The notes beneath the pieces were generated by a model that was not told the DNA's origin, searched no databases, and saw only the letters and a list, made by a program, of their open reading frames with translations. The position numbers were made by a program, and so were the translations under genes. Positions 36,601-49,900 of a DNA stretch of 64,000 nt are shown piece by piece. Position 1 is the stretch's first letter. Each line of letters begins with the position of its first letter. The DNA is from Aquila chrysaetos chrysaetos (Eukaryota; Chordata; Aves; Accipitriformes; Accipitridae), in NCBI RefSeq assembly GCF_900496995.4, contig NC_044012.1, positions 25,024,759 to 25,088,758 on the forward strand. The letters run 5' to 3'.

Positions 36601-39600
36601 GCACCAGAAGGAAGATTTAATTGATCCATATCATTTTTGTGACACTGACCTTGCACGATATCATCCTGCCGCTGGAGCGGCGGTCGCCCGGGACGGGCTG
36701 CCTCTTTTTCAGGGGGTTTATAGTTGCGTCCTTCGTTGAAGGAATGGGGTAGGTTGCCAGCATGCACTTGCCTTAGCTGTTCAAAGTCACTCAGGGCTGC
36801 GCTCAGGTCCCAGTTCTTGCCTGGATGGGAAGGTATCAATAGTGGTCACCATCACACAAGAAAGAAATCAAGTCAGTTCCTAAAACACTAGAAACTATTA
36901 AGAGTGCAGTTTATCACGAAGCACAAAGGCTGTCTAGCTGAAACAAGGAGGCAAGCAGGGTGCAGCACGACTCGTTCAGCTGGTCACTATACATCTGTCC
37001 AGAATTTGCATTTCTAGAAAAGATAGAACCACAAACCTGAAGTGCCCAGAAAGCATTGGCTCTACTGCCTCAGGTTATATGGATGGTTTATACCTCGCGT
37101 GTGCAGAGACACGTCCAGAGCTTAGAGGGAGCTACTGCTCTTGGTTGCTGGACATCTGCAAAACCTAAACAAAGGTCCAAAGACCTCGAATTTTCACAGA
37201 ATCACAGGATTATAGATTAGTTTGGGTTGAAAGGGACCTTTAAAGGTCACCTAGTCCGACCCCTCCCACCATGAGCGGGGACACCTCCCACTCAATCAGG
37301 TTGCTCAGAGCCCCATCCAATCCGACCACGAATGTCTCCAGTGATGGGGCATCAACCACCTCTCTGGGCAACCTGGGCCAGTGGCTCACCACCCACAGCG
37401 TAAAACATTTCTTCCTGACATCTGGTCTGGGAGATAATTTTGCCAGGAGAAGATTCCTGGCTGTAAAATGAAGAAAGGCAGGGTCACCATAACAGCATAC
37501 ACTGAGCACAGCATGGGACCGGAGGAAAATAAACATAATTTTGCCCTTAGGAAAGGGAAATGGAAGGTCAGGCTGTGTCATGTCCACTAGCATCTATATA
37601 AACCCAGTGGCCAATTGCTTCAGATCACACCGAGTGCTTTGTTTTATAACTCGCCAACCGCCGTGAACATCATCCATCACGATGTAGGCACCACTTCTTT
37701 GCTGACAAAGCTAACAGCTCTCTCTACCCCAATTCATCGCAGGGTAATGCTAGAGCAAAAACACCCAACTTTAAAAGCTGATGATTTGTAACACGAATTT
37801 GAAATCTCTGCATGTGGTTTAAGAAGCAGCCGCCCAACTCTTTTTGAGCTGGCACCTGAAATACAGAGGCAAGCAAGGTGCCAGCCGGGCTGGGCGGTAT
37901 CCAGAAGACTTTACAGCAGGCTTGTGTCATTACTGGACAGATAAATTGTTCAGCAAAACAGCCTGAACTTCGTGGAGTTGAGTGAATCCTTAAAGCAGTT
38001 CCATTTCCTTTTAACACTACCCAGCAAGCTGCAAGAACATAATAATAAATTAATGCGCTGAAGTCTTCCAGTATGCAATAAATTGACCTTTTAGAAGCCA
38101 CTGTCTTCCAAAGGCAAGAATACATAGCAAAAAAAAAAAAAAAAAAAAAAAAAGTCTACCATATGGCTTACATTTAGGAAAACTGATTTTTCTTTTTTTT
38201 TATGAACACTGGTAATCTAGGCTCTTAAATTAGCAAGTTAGCAGAAACTGTAGAAAGAAAGCCAACTTTATATATAGTAACTCCACTACAGGAAAGATAT
38301 ATAAACCGCCAATTGGTTTATATGATAGCTCATGGACAATAAAAGAAGTCATTATGTCTAATTCCCTAAAGGAAATAAGCTTCTCAAGTATTTAAATTCT
38401 TTTGAGAGATGTAATTTACAGCATTTAATGACTGACTCCAAACGGAAAGTTATTTTAAGCTTTATCTTTTGAGTCAAGGGGATTTTTTTGTTTTGTTTTT
38501 GCCTTTTTTTTTTAAAATGAAATAATGAATCAGTATCAAGGAATGAGAATGACCCATCAGATTAAAATTAAATTTGCTGTCGCATCACTATTTGCTTTAG
38601 CATGTCAGCAACAGGAGGCTACACCAGCGACACTGACCCATTGCAGCTGCATTTCTCAACCAGCAGCCGCTTCAGAAATTGAGAAAAAACCAAAAGTTTG
38701 GAAACTTGGATTTTAGAGAGCAGAATCTAAATAATTTTGCCAATTACTGTGTTCCCTTCTCCCCCAGTTCTTCAGCTTTGTGTGCTTTTGTACGCTGCAA
38801 TCCTTTGCTGTGGAGGTGATGGGTTTCCAGCGGTGCTGGAGAGCAGAGTGGTGGTGAAGATGATCATTCAGAAGACCTGTCCTTGCCACCAGACAGCGAC
38901 TTCACTCGACACACGCACGGAACTCAAACCGCAGGCAGAAAACATGACTTAAATCGCTCATATCGCCCTCAAACTTCACACCTGAATAATCCACTTCATA
39001 CATCTATTTTATCTGTCTGCTTTCACTAATATCCACTCAAAAAAGAAAAATCTCTGCGTTTTCCCTCATTTCCACCCCTGGAGTTGTCAGGTCCACTGAG
39101 GCTGCAGGAGAAATAGCAGCGACTCAGCAGCACATCATGAAAATGAGCTAAAACTACCGTTGTCAAAAGAAATCAACCCATGCGCCAAGCAGGAGATGGA
39201 GAGTTTTAGGAATTATCTGCTTTAACCTTTTCTATTGCAAGCCTAAATATTTCTTCCAAAAGATAATATTAGAAATCCTGACATGAAACAAAGCAACCTA
39301 AACCCAGAAACCAGAACATAAACACACCACAAAACCCACAACTTGCCAGACTTCCGCCGAGATGACGCTCAGCTGTGAAAATTAAAGGGTGAAGCACTGA
39401 ACCCAGCAAAGCTAATGGGAGTTTTGAAGAGGAAAAAGCTACGAATCAATGCTGTGAGTGCCGAGCCAAGGAGGAGAGCTAGAGCCAAGTAGGTGGAGCA
39501 AATTGCCTAAAGACACAGATTCTAGCAACAGTTTCAGGGCTTTGAATTCATTATTGCTAGAGCATCCGGAGCAGCAGCAGCTGGGGAGCCGGTGCGGATG

Positions 39601-40849
39601 CTGCAGGAGCATCAGTTGGTCCCAGGTTCAAGCAACCACAAAAATGACCTGTATTATACAAGAAAAGGGATGATAGGAAGGAACACAGCAAGTATGGTCT
39701 TGCATTATAATTACAGATTGGTTAATTATGTACGAACAGCTCTGCTTCTCAAGCAATGTTTCTGTCCTCCAGCATTACAGCACATGCCAGTATTTACTCA
39801 CCATCCTTTTGTCAACATTAACCCAAAGGCAATGCTCGCGAGCAAGTTTACAGCCCCAAAATTAAGCCTTAGTATCCTTTCTCCTGTACCCTTCCCATCG
39901 CTATAAGTACAGGGTGAAAAAAGTTACCTGCAGCCTTCAACTAAATGTGATCGCTAATGAGCAACTTCTCCATCTTATGGAGTTTTTGAGAAAGCCAGTA
40001 TTATGCTCTATTTTAGGGCAAACATACGCACGTAAAAAAATAGGTAAAGCACTGGAAAGCTGCCAGCCCGGCATGCCAAGGCTGTTGAGGGCTGGCTTGC
40101 CCATTTAAAAGCAAACTGACTGAACGCAGACGATGCTTGCATTCAACTCCTGAGCATCCTAAGCATCTCCATCACCTTAAACCAACTGATCCTGTTCAGT
40201 ACGAGCCTCCCACGCTGGGTGTAAATGGGGCTCTAAGGGGATGCTCTGCCAGGAGAGGTCACTGGCACCGACAAAACAGCAATTTATATCGGCATGATCA
40301 AACCACCTTCACAAGCAGAACAAGATATACCAGTAACAGCACGGTTTTGCCTATATAATTACCCTTGTATTGCTCTCAAAACGCAGGCAGCCTTCACCCA
40401 GTGCTAATCCTTTGACCCTTCTGAAGGCATCGCTGCTATAAAGAAAAAAAACCCTTAAATTTTGCTGCTGGCAGCAAACAACTCGCATGAACAGAGAGGA
40501 CGAAGGAAGGGAAACCACACTCCCGGTTGATCTGTTCTCTTTCCCAATGTTTGAAATTCATTACCTGATGGACGCGTAACAAGAAACCAAGGCAGAATTT
40601 CACCAGCTGTGCTGCCGATGGCACCATTTTAGTATCTACATCATCGCACTTGCCAACCACCAGCCCTGGGGGTCCGGCCGGCAGCTCCCTGCCCCTCTCA
40701 CAACCCCTTTTTTCCAACCAGCTCCCCGTCAGCCACTGCCTGGCTCTTCCCTTCTTTTATTTCCAATTTTATTTACCTTCGAGCAGGTCTCTAGCCAGTC
40801 CCGGCTCTGCCCCTGTTGAGCGAACAAAATCCGACAGGACGATGTCCAT
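21612..40849 (-). CDS. OTUD7B: OTU domain deubiquitinase 7B (Cezanne), 11 coding exons, 862 aa
   Basis: OTUD7B is a cysteine deubiquitinase of the A20/OTU group that prefers Lys11-linked chains and restrains NF-kB signalling (TRAF3 stabilisation) and mitotic ubiquitin signals, in cytosol and nucleus. The joined exons give 2589 nt (862 aa; human 843). Residues about 1–45 form the UBA-like domain ([20 protein letters not shown], then [14 protein letters not shown]). The OTU domain covers about 110–400 with [10 protein letters not shown] (Asp177, catalytic Cys180) and YDQAHFSAL (catalytic His344), equivalent to human Asp191, Cys194 and His358. A Lys/Glu-rich, probably nuclear-targeting segment and low-complexity tail follow, then an A20-type zinc finger with Cys825, Cys830, Cys842 and Cys845 ahead of the terminal LVHRF. 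The start corresponds to human Met5: an in-frame stop lies upstream, there is no earlier in-frame ATG, and the context (GCTATGG) is strong. Confidence 0.97.
25400..26112 (-). mobile_element. CR1 LINE, 5'-truncated, about 710 bp, in OTUD7B intron 9
   Basis: Read on the plus strand the copy begins with CATAGAATCACAGAATGG, then GGGTTGGAAGGGACC, CTCCAGACTGAAC and GTGTCTTTCCTGCGCTGAGG blocks typical of the reverse complement of a CR1 3' end. Its sense strand is therefore minus, the same as OTUD7B. The minus frames contain fragments of the C-terminal part of CR1 ORF2 (for example [15 protein letters not shown], then [15 protein letters not shown]). It is 5'-truncated and its frame is broken. It fills most of the intron between the exon with the catalytic His and the next exon, ending about 20 bases from that exon's donor. 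Confidence 0.93.
31213..36243 (-). other. OTUD7B: OTUD7B intron 4, non-coding
   Basis: About 5.0 kb separates the exon ending in LEQAG from the exon carrying the catalytic Cys. Apart from simple repeats (a GTTT-type run at about 34630–34680) I see no mobile element, RNA gene or extra exon. Open frames here lack recognisable motifs. Confidence 0.6.
34630..34682. repeat. T-rich (GTTT)n microsatellite
   Basis: GTTTGTTTGTTTGTTTGG embedded in T-runs, within OTUD7B intron 4. Confidence 0.85.
37195..37430 (-). mobile_element. CR1 LINE 3'-end fragment, about 235 bp, in OTUD7B intron 2
   Basis: Same CR1 3' end as the larger copy (ACAGAATCACAGG, GGACCTTTAAAGGTCACCTA, CATTTCTTCCTGACATCTGG) and same orientation. 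It stops abruptly after the block ACATCTGGTCTG, so it is a strongly 5'-truncated insertion. It differs from the larger copy at scattered bases and has a disrupted tail, so the two are independent insertions of related subfamilies. Confidence 0.92.
38129..38152. repeat. A-run of about 24 bases
   Basis: Homopolymer A on the plus strand in OTUD7B intron 2, with no recognisable retroposon body on either side. Confidence 0.85.
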
Positions 40850-40925
40850 AGCCGAGGTCGTGCGCTCATGGATTCCTCCCGGCAGCTGGGGTCTGCGGTG
40901 CTTGGATCAGCACCTCTGCATCAAT
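40850..40925 (-). other. OTUD7B: OTUD7B exon 2 5'UTR segment with upstream ORFs
   Basis: The exon appears to begin after a CCTAG acceptor at 40926–40930. It contributes 76 bases of leader. A four-codon upstream ORF (ATG CAG AGG TGC TGA) starts five bases in, and a second out-of-frame ATG, 20 bases before the main start, opens a frame that overlaps the main ORF. The acceptor is predicted only from pattern. Confidence 0.55.
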
Positions 40926-43900
40926 CTAGGAACGAGACCAACAACGCACGTGGCTCGCATTACAAAGTATAAAATAATTAGCCTGGCCAGGCAGCCTCTG
41001 AGCTGGCCAGGAACTATCCGATGGCAGGTGCCTCAGGGGGAAAATACCACTACCACCCCCCAAATTAATTATGCTTTGGGACTGATATTTAACTAATTGA
41101 TAATTGGGAGAAAAAATACAAATTTTGCTGCTTTCTCCCCGCACGCTAACAGGCTGTAACAACTCTGCTAACAATAGGCATACCAAGGACTCAGCAAATT
41201 CAGGAAAAAAAACCCAATTCTCATTTCAAAGGTGGTGGAGCTTTTCTTTCCAAAATAGTGGCCAAGTAGCCAGGAGAATAAATGAGTTTATTTGGTAGCA
41301 GCAAGCAAGCAAAAAGTTTCTCTTCTATACTTGCAGAGAGCTCAGCATCCCTGCCCTCCCCAGGGCAGGCAGTCCTCCTCCAAGCACTCTGGTTGTGCAC
41401 AAGGGAAATAAAAGCAAGAGCAAAACGCTGTAATTAGTAGATGTTGCTTATGCAAAACAAAACAAAAAGCCCCTTTCAGGCAAAAAAAAAAAAGCCAATT
41501 CCTCTTCTTGCAGAAAAAAATAAATGCACCAGCTGGGATCTCCTTCCCAGAAGGGAACAAAATGAGCCCCGTCCAAAGGTACATTACGTAAATCTTCAGT
41601 TTTAGCAGGTCCTAAGATTCATAAAGGTGTGTGCTCTTGCTGTGCATTCAAATCCTGATTTTCCGCATTCCTCGAGGCAGAAATGGAGAGCAGCGCACAT
41701 CTGCAGGAGTTTGGACCAGGCAAAAAGCTCCATGGGATTTTTTTTTTTTTTTGCAGTTAAAGGGTTATGATAAAAATTCTACTGTCAAGGAACAGAAACT
41801 GCTGGAAAAAAATTCACCCTGAGCTGAAAATTTGGCACGTAAGGAAGAGGGGAAAAATTCTGTAAGGCTGGCTGAGGGAGGTGTTGCCATATCAAGAGGA
41901 AATCTCAGTGTCACGTGAAAGGGGAACAAACCCGTTTGTTTTCCTGGTGCCTTGCAAAAAAGTCTCTTTTCAGGATTATTCCTAAAGATGGGCAGAACTC
42001 CCTAATGGCACGCAACTCCCAAACCCCAAGGGCAGCAAGTTAAACATCCACGCTTTAATCTGGAATTTCCTGGCTTTGTTGGTTAAATACCATTCTTATT
42101 ATCTTCCATGCTTGCTAATCATATACTTATTAACTTTGTGCACACAGAAAAACTACTTAATATTCTTTTATCGCCGCAGCAATCTCAGGGCTATTGTTGG
42201 CTGAAGGCAATCCTAAAACCAAGCGTATTCAGATGGCAAAATTTGGCAGCCGATTCTTGCTCTTGCCCAGTCAACGACGTAGGGAACATCCCTAATTAGA
42301 AGCCCCACGTTTGTATCCTCTAACCACTGGTGAGAGCTATAGAAACAGCGAACAGCTTCTAAATGAAAACTCACTGCAATAAAAGATAACTTCCTTCTGG
42401 TGGGATTGGCATTTAAAAATAAATAAATAAATAAGCATACGCAGCAAAGCGTGGCTTTTTGGGAGGAAAAGAGCAGCAGCACAGCCCACACCCGCTAACT
42501 GATGGCATTTGCAGTTACTGAGCAAACTCCCTCGCGCTCAAAAATGTCAGCCAAAACACAGATGGAAAACTCCGGGCCCGACGACACGGCGATGAACTGT
42601 TAAGAGAGATTTATTGCCGGGGTTCATGTGAAGGAACATCCTCTCCCTCTCGGTTTGGTTGTTACTTATTATTTTCTTTCCCATGCAAGGGAAATGTGCT
42701 GTCCTCATCCCTCCCTCCATAACAGGTAGGAAATCCAAGCCCAAAGAGATTTACAACCACAAATATATCATCCAGCAAAGGCTATAGCTGTAAGCACGCC
42801 CAAATACCCCCCATAAGGGTACATATATACGTGGGCAGGTACAATGCTATCACAACTGCTTCCAATGCTGGATATAATCCATAAGTGAGCTTTCCCATTA
42901 CATTGCAAATAGAAATGTGCTAAAGAAAACATACTTAGGACTAAAAACCAGTTGTTTCTACGATCTCTGCAATACCGACAGTTATTTGCAGGACACACCA
43001 GCAGGAATTAAGCAAATTAAATGGTGAATAGCCATCACTTAATCTTCCCCAACAATCCAGCCTCTCCTCTCCGGCCAAAGTCTGCGTGGCAGCCAGCATC
43101 GCCATCACATGAACTTCACCCAAAAAACCCCAGAGTGCCAGTTTTCCTCTAGTATTTAATCAGAATGAGATAAAAAGGGCAACAGGACGAAGAAAACAAG
43201 TTGCCTGAAGATATTGGACAAACGACCCCAGGGCATCTGACGTGGATGCAAAGCCCATGATGCAAAATGCCCCGCCTTTCGCGTTTTCCGGATTTGGGGG
43301 ATGAATTTGCATCTTTAGCAAAGTGGTTTATCAGATTTTTATCACACAGCTTTGTCACAAATCTGAAATACTGAAGAAAGCCATCGTATCCCATGTTACA
43401 GGTTTCTTCCGTTATCATACAGCCCATTTCTTTTAAGCTATCCGAGAAATACTTCATAATCAGTACTTAACAAGGAAATGCTACTTTCTAAATATTTACA
43501 TTTTAAGCTATTCCAAGGGAAAAAAAAAAACACCATAATTAATGCTCTGTACACCCAAAGCTTTTGGTGTTTAAGGTTGTGCGCAAAGTAACAGCTGAAT
43601 TTCGAGCCCTGCCTCCTGTTGCAATCCACTGCCCTCACGCAGAAAAGACAGTGTCAAAATTTCCCTCTTTCTACTAGTGAAGAGCCAAACCCCAATTGCC
43701 TTAATTTGCAAAGACTTTAATCAGCACAATTCCCTGCACACTGCCTGGCTATGGGAGGGAAGCACCCAGAAACACCAACAAAGCATGCTTTGGAAGATGC
43801 CGCTATCCCTAAATCCCTTTAATTTCCCTCTTAGCAGACACTCCCCAAGCTCCTCTGAGATATCTTCAAGTCTTGCACATCCCTCGAAGCTTTTCTCTTT

Positions 43901-46900
43901 TAATTCCCCCACCAGGCTGCAGAGCTGTAGCCACTAACGGAAGGTTTTGGAAAACCGGCGTGTTTTCCTTAATTGCATTTTCAGGTACAAAAAGGAGTTG
44001 AGAAAACATATCTCCGAGCTCTTCAGATAACAAAAATCTTGATTTGAGAGAGGGAAAACGACAGCATGGAGCATAGCAAGCTCTGAACTTAAGGAGAGGT
44101 GGCAGCTGGCTCGTGCAGACCAGGATCGGCAAGGCTTTGTTATCGACTCCAAATTAAAACATGCTCTTCAGAGCTTCAAAACAGAGGGCAGGAACATTTG
44201 GTAGCAATCCTCCTGATGTGATAAGGTCCTATCATCACCTTCCCGTCATTTTTTTGGCTAAAATCAAGACTTTCTTGCTGCTTTTGGCACTAATACTACA
44301 CCACAGCCCAAATCACAACTGCTGGTCACACAGGCACCGTGGGCTAAATGCTTTGTAAATGGCTTTTCCAGGACTGAAGCCATGGTCTATGATGAGCAAC
44401 CCCAAAGGAGATATAGCTGGGGTATCTTGGCAGTATATACTCAATATTTTACCTAAGAAAAAATTCACAGGGGAACTGTCACGCTTCCCTCAGTGAGGTT
44501 TTCAAAACTTGGAGGGAAAAAAAACCCCACCAACAAACACCCCCCCCAAAAATATCAAAACACCTTTATTTGCAAAATGCAATATTGATATCGCGCCTCA
44601 GGAGCTGGGGATGCAAAGGCAGCTCTGCTCTGTAAATCTGGAGCATTTACATCTCAGTTTGGCCTCATGTGAATGAGGTTTCCCAAAAATTTGCACAGAG
44701 GATGAGAACAGATGACTGGGGAAGACGAGTGCCTCCTTCACAGCGAAATCTGGGAAAAGATTTCTATTTGAATAGCCGCACTGCTGGGAAGCGTACAATT
44801 GCACATTGTTATTTGCACCCCGTCAGTAAAACTATTTGGCACAGATGGCGTTGAGCGAAAGCACAGTAGTGGGTGTTTATGCGGCACCCGGCATATTTTT
44901 GGGGGGGGGATGCTGCAAAATACATACCCAGCCACATCTCCTGACTTCCAATGGACAGAAGTTATCCCATTTCAGCCATCTCCCTGCAAACAAACAGGAG
45001 AAGCAAGACCGAGAAGTGCAGTGCATTTTTTCCCACTCTCCCTCCCGTTCAGCTCTACCTTAAAACATGGGAAAAATCACTTTCAAGGGAATAAACGATT
45101 TGATTGAAGCGCTGGTTTGGTCACTGCAGAAGGTGGGGTTTCAGCCTTCAGGTCCTTAGTTGTAATCCTAATCTTCTCTGCATAGCACCTCAGTTACTTC
45201 CAGCTTGCTCCCTTTCAGAGCTGTTCTGCAACTTCGTTATCTCCTTATATCCTTTACATTTCTCTCCCGTGGTTCGCATCTGCTCAGATCTCACGGTGAA
45301 GCCTCTGAGCTGGTGGGAGGTTCAATGTTTCAACAAAACACCGCAGATGAGGATTATCCATCTCATCGCAGCCTCCTACAAGAAACTGCCCTCCACTAGA
45401 AACTGCAGAGCATTAAATTCATGGAAGACTTTCATCCCAACTACTTTTGGTCAAACTTTTTGAAACCGTAAGAGTTTATTAGCTCCTCTTTCACTGATGG
45501 ATTTTGCTAGAGCACGCAGCTTCCCAGAGGTTTCAGCGTGCTTTGGTGAAAAAATGGCAAATCCCCAGGGAAACAAACTCAAAACCAAAGCAAAAGGCAG
45601 TGCAAGGAAGCTAAATTTAAAATACAAACAGAACAAGCCAAAGAAGGTAGAAGAGTCCAAAGAGGAAAAGCTCAAGAAAAAACAAACCTTGTCCTGGTGT
45701 CAGTGGCAGCACAGGCGGCTCAGACAGAGACTTCCACCAAGTACGTACCGACCGAGCCCCGGAGCTGACAATGGTGTCAATATTGTCTTTGAACCGTGCG
45801 TGACTCCTTGTTTTAGAAATCACAATGTCCTAGACTGTCAGGAATCCTCCGAGCCCAACGCCTCTTCTGCCATGATGCAAGTGCTGAACTATGCGGGCGA
45901 AACACGAGGGACCAGAGCGGGAATCGTGCTGCTCGCTTCTTGCCTCCCGGTTAAAAACAACCCCTCCGTTCGAGGCAAACACTGGCATCTCTCAGCATTA
46001 TGCTTTTCCCAAGAATTTGCCGTATCACTGTCCTGATAAAATTGTTTTTTCAGCAGGTTGACGTTTCTCCTCCCTAATCCCAAGTACCAGCACCCGTGCC
46101 CCTTTTGTATGCCCCCAATCTCTTGCCAAGTGCCATAAAGATAAGAAATCAGGGAAAAGCTCAGCGCAGTTCACATGGAACCCATGTTCACTCTATTTTC
46201 CATTCTCCTTTTCCTTTAGGAACACACACATTTTAAATACAAGCTCCAGACATCGCTATCAGCAGGGCCCCAGCAGCATCTTCAGCACCTCTGCAACCTC
46301 AGCTGTCCTAAAAGCCACGCTTTTTAAACAATGCTCATATCTCCAGGACTCTCTTTATGACACCATCTTACACTACCATCGGATGCATCATACAGGCACG
46401 GGATAACGTTAGCACTCTCAAACCTCTGGGAATCCACATATTTTTAGAGCAGCTTGGTGTAACATTGGGCACGGGTTGCCCACAACGATGGGGCATCGTC
46501 AGGAATCTCATTTCAAAAGCATCTCCCTCCCAATGCAATTCTCCGAGCGCCCACGCAGATAGAAACGGCTTTATTAGGATAAGTGAAAAAACACCTACCC
46601 CAGAGGGATGTCACAATATTTAGTTAGCTAATGCTTGTAAAATGCTATAAAAAGCTTAATTAAGCCTCACCCTTATGAGACACTGGAAGGATTCACAGGC
46701 TTATTTCAGAGGCAGGAGACAGACGAGCGCTAGGCAGCAAAAACACGAGCCTGAGAAAAGTTTCCACGTCCCAGCCAGACCATCATCGGACGTTTCATAA
46801 ATAATCTTGGGGAAAACCCCAGAAAAACAGCAAGTGCACTCGCCTCGCAGCCAGAGACCAAGATCCAGGCCAGTATTTTAAACATTCACCTGCAAAAGAG

Positions 46901-49900
46901 CACAAGACTCAAATCTAATAAATAATAACCTCGTTATGCACAGGAGCAGATTCTTGCATGACTGACTGCCAGCTACAGGACCAAAGAGCCTCCTCCGCTT
47001 CTGCTATCAAAGCTTATAAAAGCGATTTACGACCTGATTGGGTCAGGTGGAAAGGTGTGGATGTACTGCTGCCTGCAGTGATTTCTCCATGCTAAGGCGG
47101 GAGCTTACGAGCCAAGAACTGCTCAGCACTAACACCCTCTAGAGACACGCTGGGTGCATCGGTAAAGGGTGCCGGGGTGGCCCAAGGCAATGGGAGCTCC
47201 TTCTGCGCCAAAATCGACTGGTTGGTGGTGACTGCTGCTGCTCCGATCAGTCTCTGCAAGAAGTCACCATCCCCTGCGTCAGTCATCAGGGCCAGCGGCA
47301 CAAGGAGCCCACCCCTCACCTGCAGGGAGAGCAACTCGGGCTGCTAATTAACTGCTAATTAACATGATTTAAACACCCATGGCTGCTGTTGGCTTGCACC
47401 AACTGCTCTCCGGGGAGATCTGCGGGAATAACAACCTCTGGCACAGGGGCAAAGGCTTTACCTGCGCAGCCAGTCACAGACTGAACTCCCAGCCCAGCCT
47501 GCACGAAGCAAGCAGCAAGGGCATCCCACTCCTCCGTGCGGACAAGCTCCTAAGTAAGCCTGAATTTAAGTCCAACAGAATTAGTTGATCACATCTCCAA
47601 AGGCCAATTAATTCAGTTTTAATTGCTCTTCTCCTCTTGATTTTTAAACATTCACATGAACTCAAGGTGTAACACCTTTCTGACTGCATTGGGCTTGAAT
47701 AACACAGCCTCAAGACAAAGCTGAAAGGTTATTAACAAATTACTCCCCACCTTGAGATGTTTCTAAGAATGTAAAAGCCACAGGGTGTTGCTTAAATCAA
47801 CACGAGCAAGGAGAAGAGAAGAGGAACAGCTCACGAGTTCCCAGCCCCTCTCCTGCCATGTGTGGGGATTTCAGGAAGGAGCAGTGCGGTGCCCTACCGG
47901 ACCCAGAGGTGTTTTGCAGAACTGCCAGCAAATGGTTTCAGGCTGATTCACTGGGTTTGGTTTTTTTTTTGTTTTGTTTTGTTTTTTTTTTATTGTCCTG
48001 TCCAGAAAAGACGACTGAGTTCATTGCTGCTGGAAACACTTCACCCCGTTTTGCTGTCATGGCCAAACACGCTGTCATACTTGCAGAGTGTGGTCCTCTA
48101 CGAGCCTCACAGGGAGCAAGCCATCAGCATCCCCTAACAAAGGAGATGACTCCCCTATGAGAAAACCTTTTTTGCAAACAAAATGAGGTTTCATACCGGA
48201 CTCAACACCGGACTAACCCTCCCAGTCACGGTGACGTACCAAGCTCTGCTTCCAAAAAAACTCTTCCCAAGTTTCTGCTTGGCACCTCGCCACACCAGCT
48301 GCTTTATCAGTTGTGTGCAAATACAAGAGGAAAGCACAGAAAATGCAAGTTTACAACCATACACTCAACACCTCCAATAAGAGCCTTCTGGATTACAAAT
48401 ATTTAGGAGCCTTCATCATTCTGCTTGCTCTTACAGTAAGACCGCCTTGGTTTCTGAAAGCCAATCTTATCAAAACCAGCAACACAGCATGAAATCTTCA
48501 GTTCTGGCACAAAAGCAGGTTGAATAGAAAAAGAAACGAAACTTGGGTTTTGGTTTTTTTGTTTGTTTGGTTGGGGTTTTTCTGCCAGTCTCAAAAAAGC
48601 TGCCTGGCAAGAGACACGCCGGTGCTGTACTGACAAACCCCCAAGTCCCAGCTGCATCAAGAACCAGAGGCGAAGCTCAGGCCATCAGTGCAGGACTGGG
48701 CTCTTGGAGGTGCCTTAAGTGTGTCTTGATCTTCGACTAAAACAAAAGTCCGAAGCAGTGTCCTCCTTCAGCCCCTGGGCATCCGTTTCCTGCTCATTCA
48801 AGGCAGGAGGACACAGCAACCAAAACTATATTAGGAAACTTTACAGTTTCAGCCCGAGGAAAACGTTTCCTTTTGCATCAAAAGCCCATTTGCAACCTCT
48901 CCCATTTTTAAACTCTAGCTTTCAAGTCAACATCATAAAAGACACCAGCAACTGAAGAGGACTTTCATCTTCAAGCGCATTTAAATACTCCCTTCGCACC
49001 GCATATATTCCGATTTTAAACAGAGTTTTGGGCTGGGTAGGTGTGTTTCCCAGCCTAGTTACTAAAAAATCTCTTTTCTTAAGATTTGGGCATGCCAACG
49101 TCACAGTGCGGGGTGGCAGGCAGCCTTTGAGCCGGTGTACCTTTGCTAACGAGGAGCACGACGAAGAAAGGGCAGACCAGGCAGGACCAGGCTAGACCAT
49201 CCCGGGGGTCTTTGAGAGGCAGAAGCCAACCAATCCATATGACAAGTTCATGCCATCAGCGGTTTTAATGCATGAGAAATCACCCGTAACAGAGTCTTAT
49301 GCCACGACACTCCAAATTTCACTAGCTCCCCACCCACGGATGACACACAGGATTTTATTCCATTACCTGGGGGCTTCTCTGCTACTTCTGCCCAGGATTT
49401 TTAGCACAACATCAGCGTGCTCTTCCTCCCCAGCTTGCACGAGGGCCTGAGCACAGCAATGTTTCCGATGGAGCAACGCAGTGGGGAGATTACACCGAGC
49501 TGTGAGTCACACCTAGCTCTGAACTGTAATAAGCTCGATCCTTACACAAACAGTATTTCTTGCTTGGTCACCACACCCATGCAAACAGAGAGTGAAAGCC
49601 AGGCATCCCAAAGTGCCGTAAGGATGCCTCCACCTATCGCTAATTCAAACCTTCATCCTTCCAGGCGGCTAAATGACAGGCGATGAGAACCTGTCCGTTT
49701 GTGCCTCTGCCCTTCAGAAAGGGCCAGCAAGATAAAAAAACCCCATGTTTAGTTAACCTCTATGCAAGTCTGCAAAACCTTCATAACAGAAATTAAAACA
49801 CTTAATACCAAATGCCCATCTAAAACAAGAGTAAAGTCAGAAAAAATACACAGAAGCAAAGCGACTCGCAGCTTCCTCACTTCCCACATCCTCTCTGCAG

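Larger units (their letters stand above)
36821..40776 (-). other. OTUD7B: OTUD7B intron 2, non-coding
   Basis: About 4.0 kb separates the two exons that together encode the UBA-like domain. It holds the short CR1 fragment at about 37.2–37.4 kb and an A-run of about 24 bases at 38129–38152. No other feature was recognised. Confidence 0.6.

Noticed and set aside
45497-46036. 179-residue plus-strand open frame rich in Lys in OTUD7B intron 1
   Set aside because: It is an A-rich stretch giving lysines, with no known domain, no promoter or splice context, and antisense to the intron.
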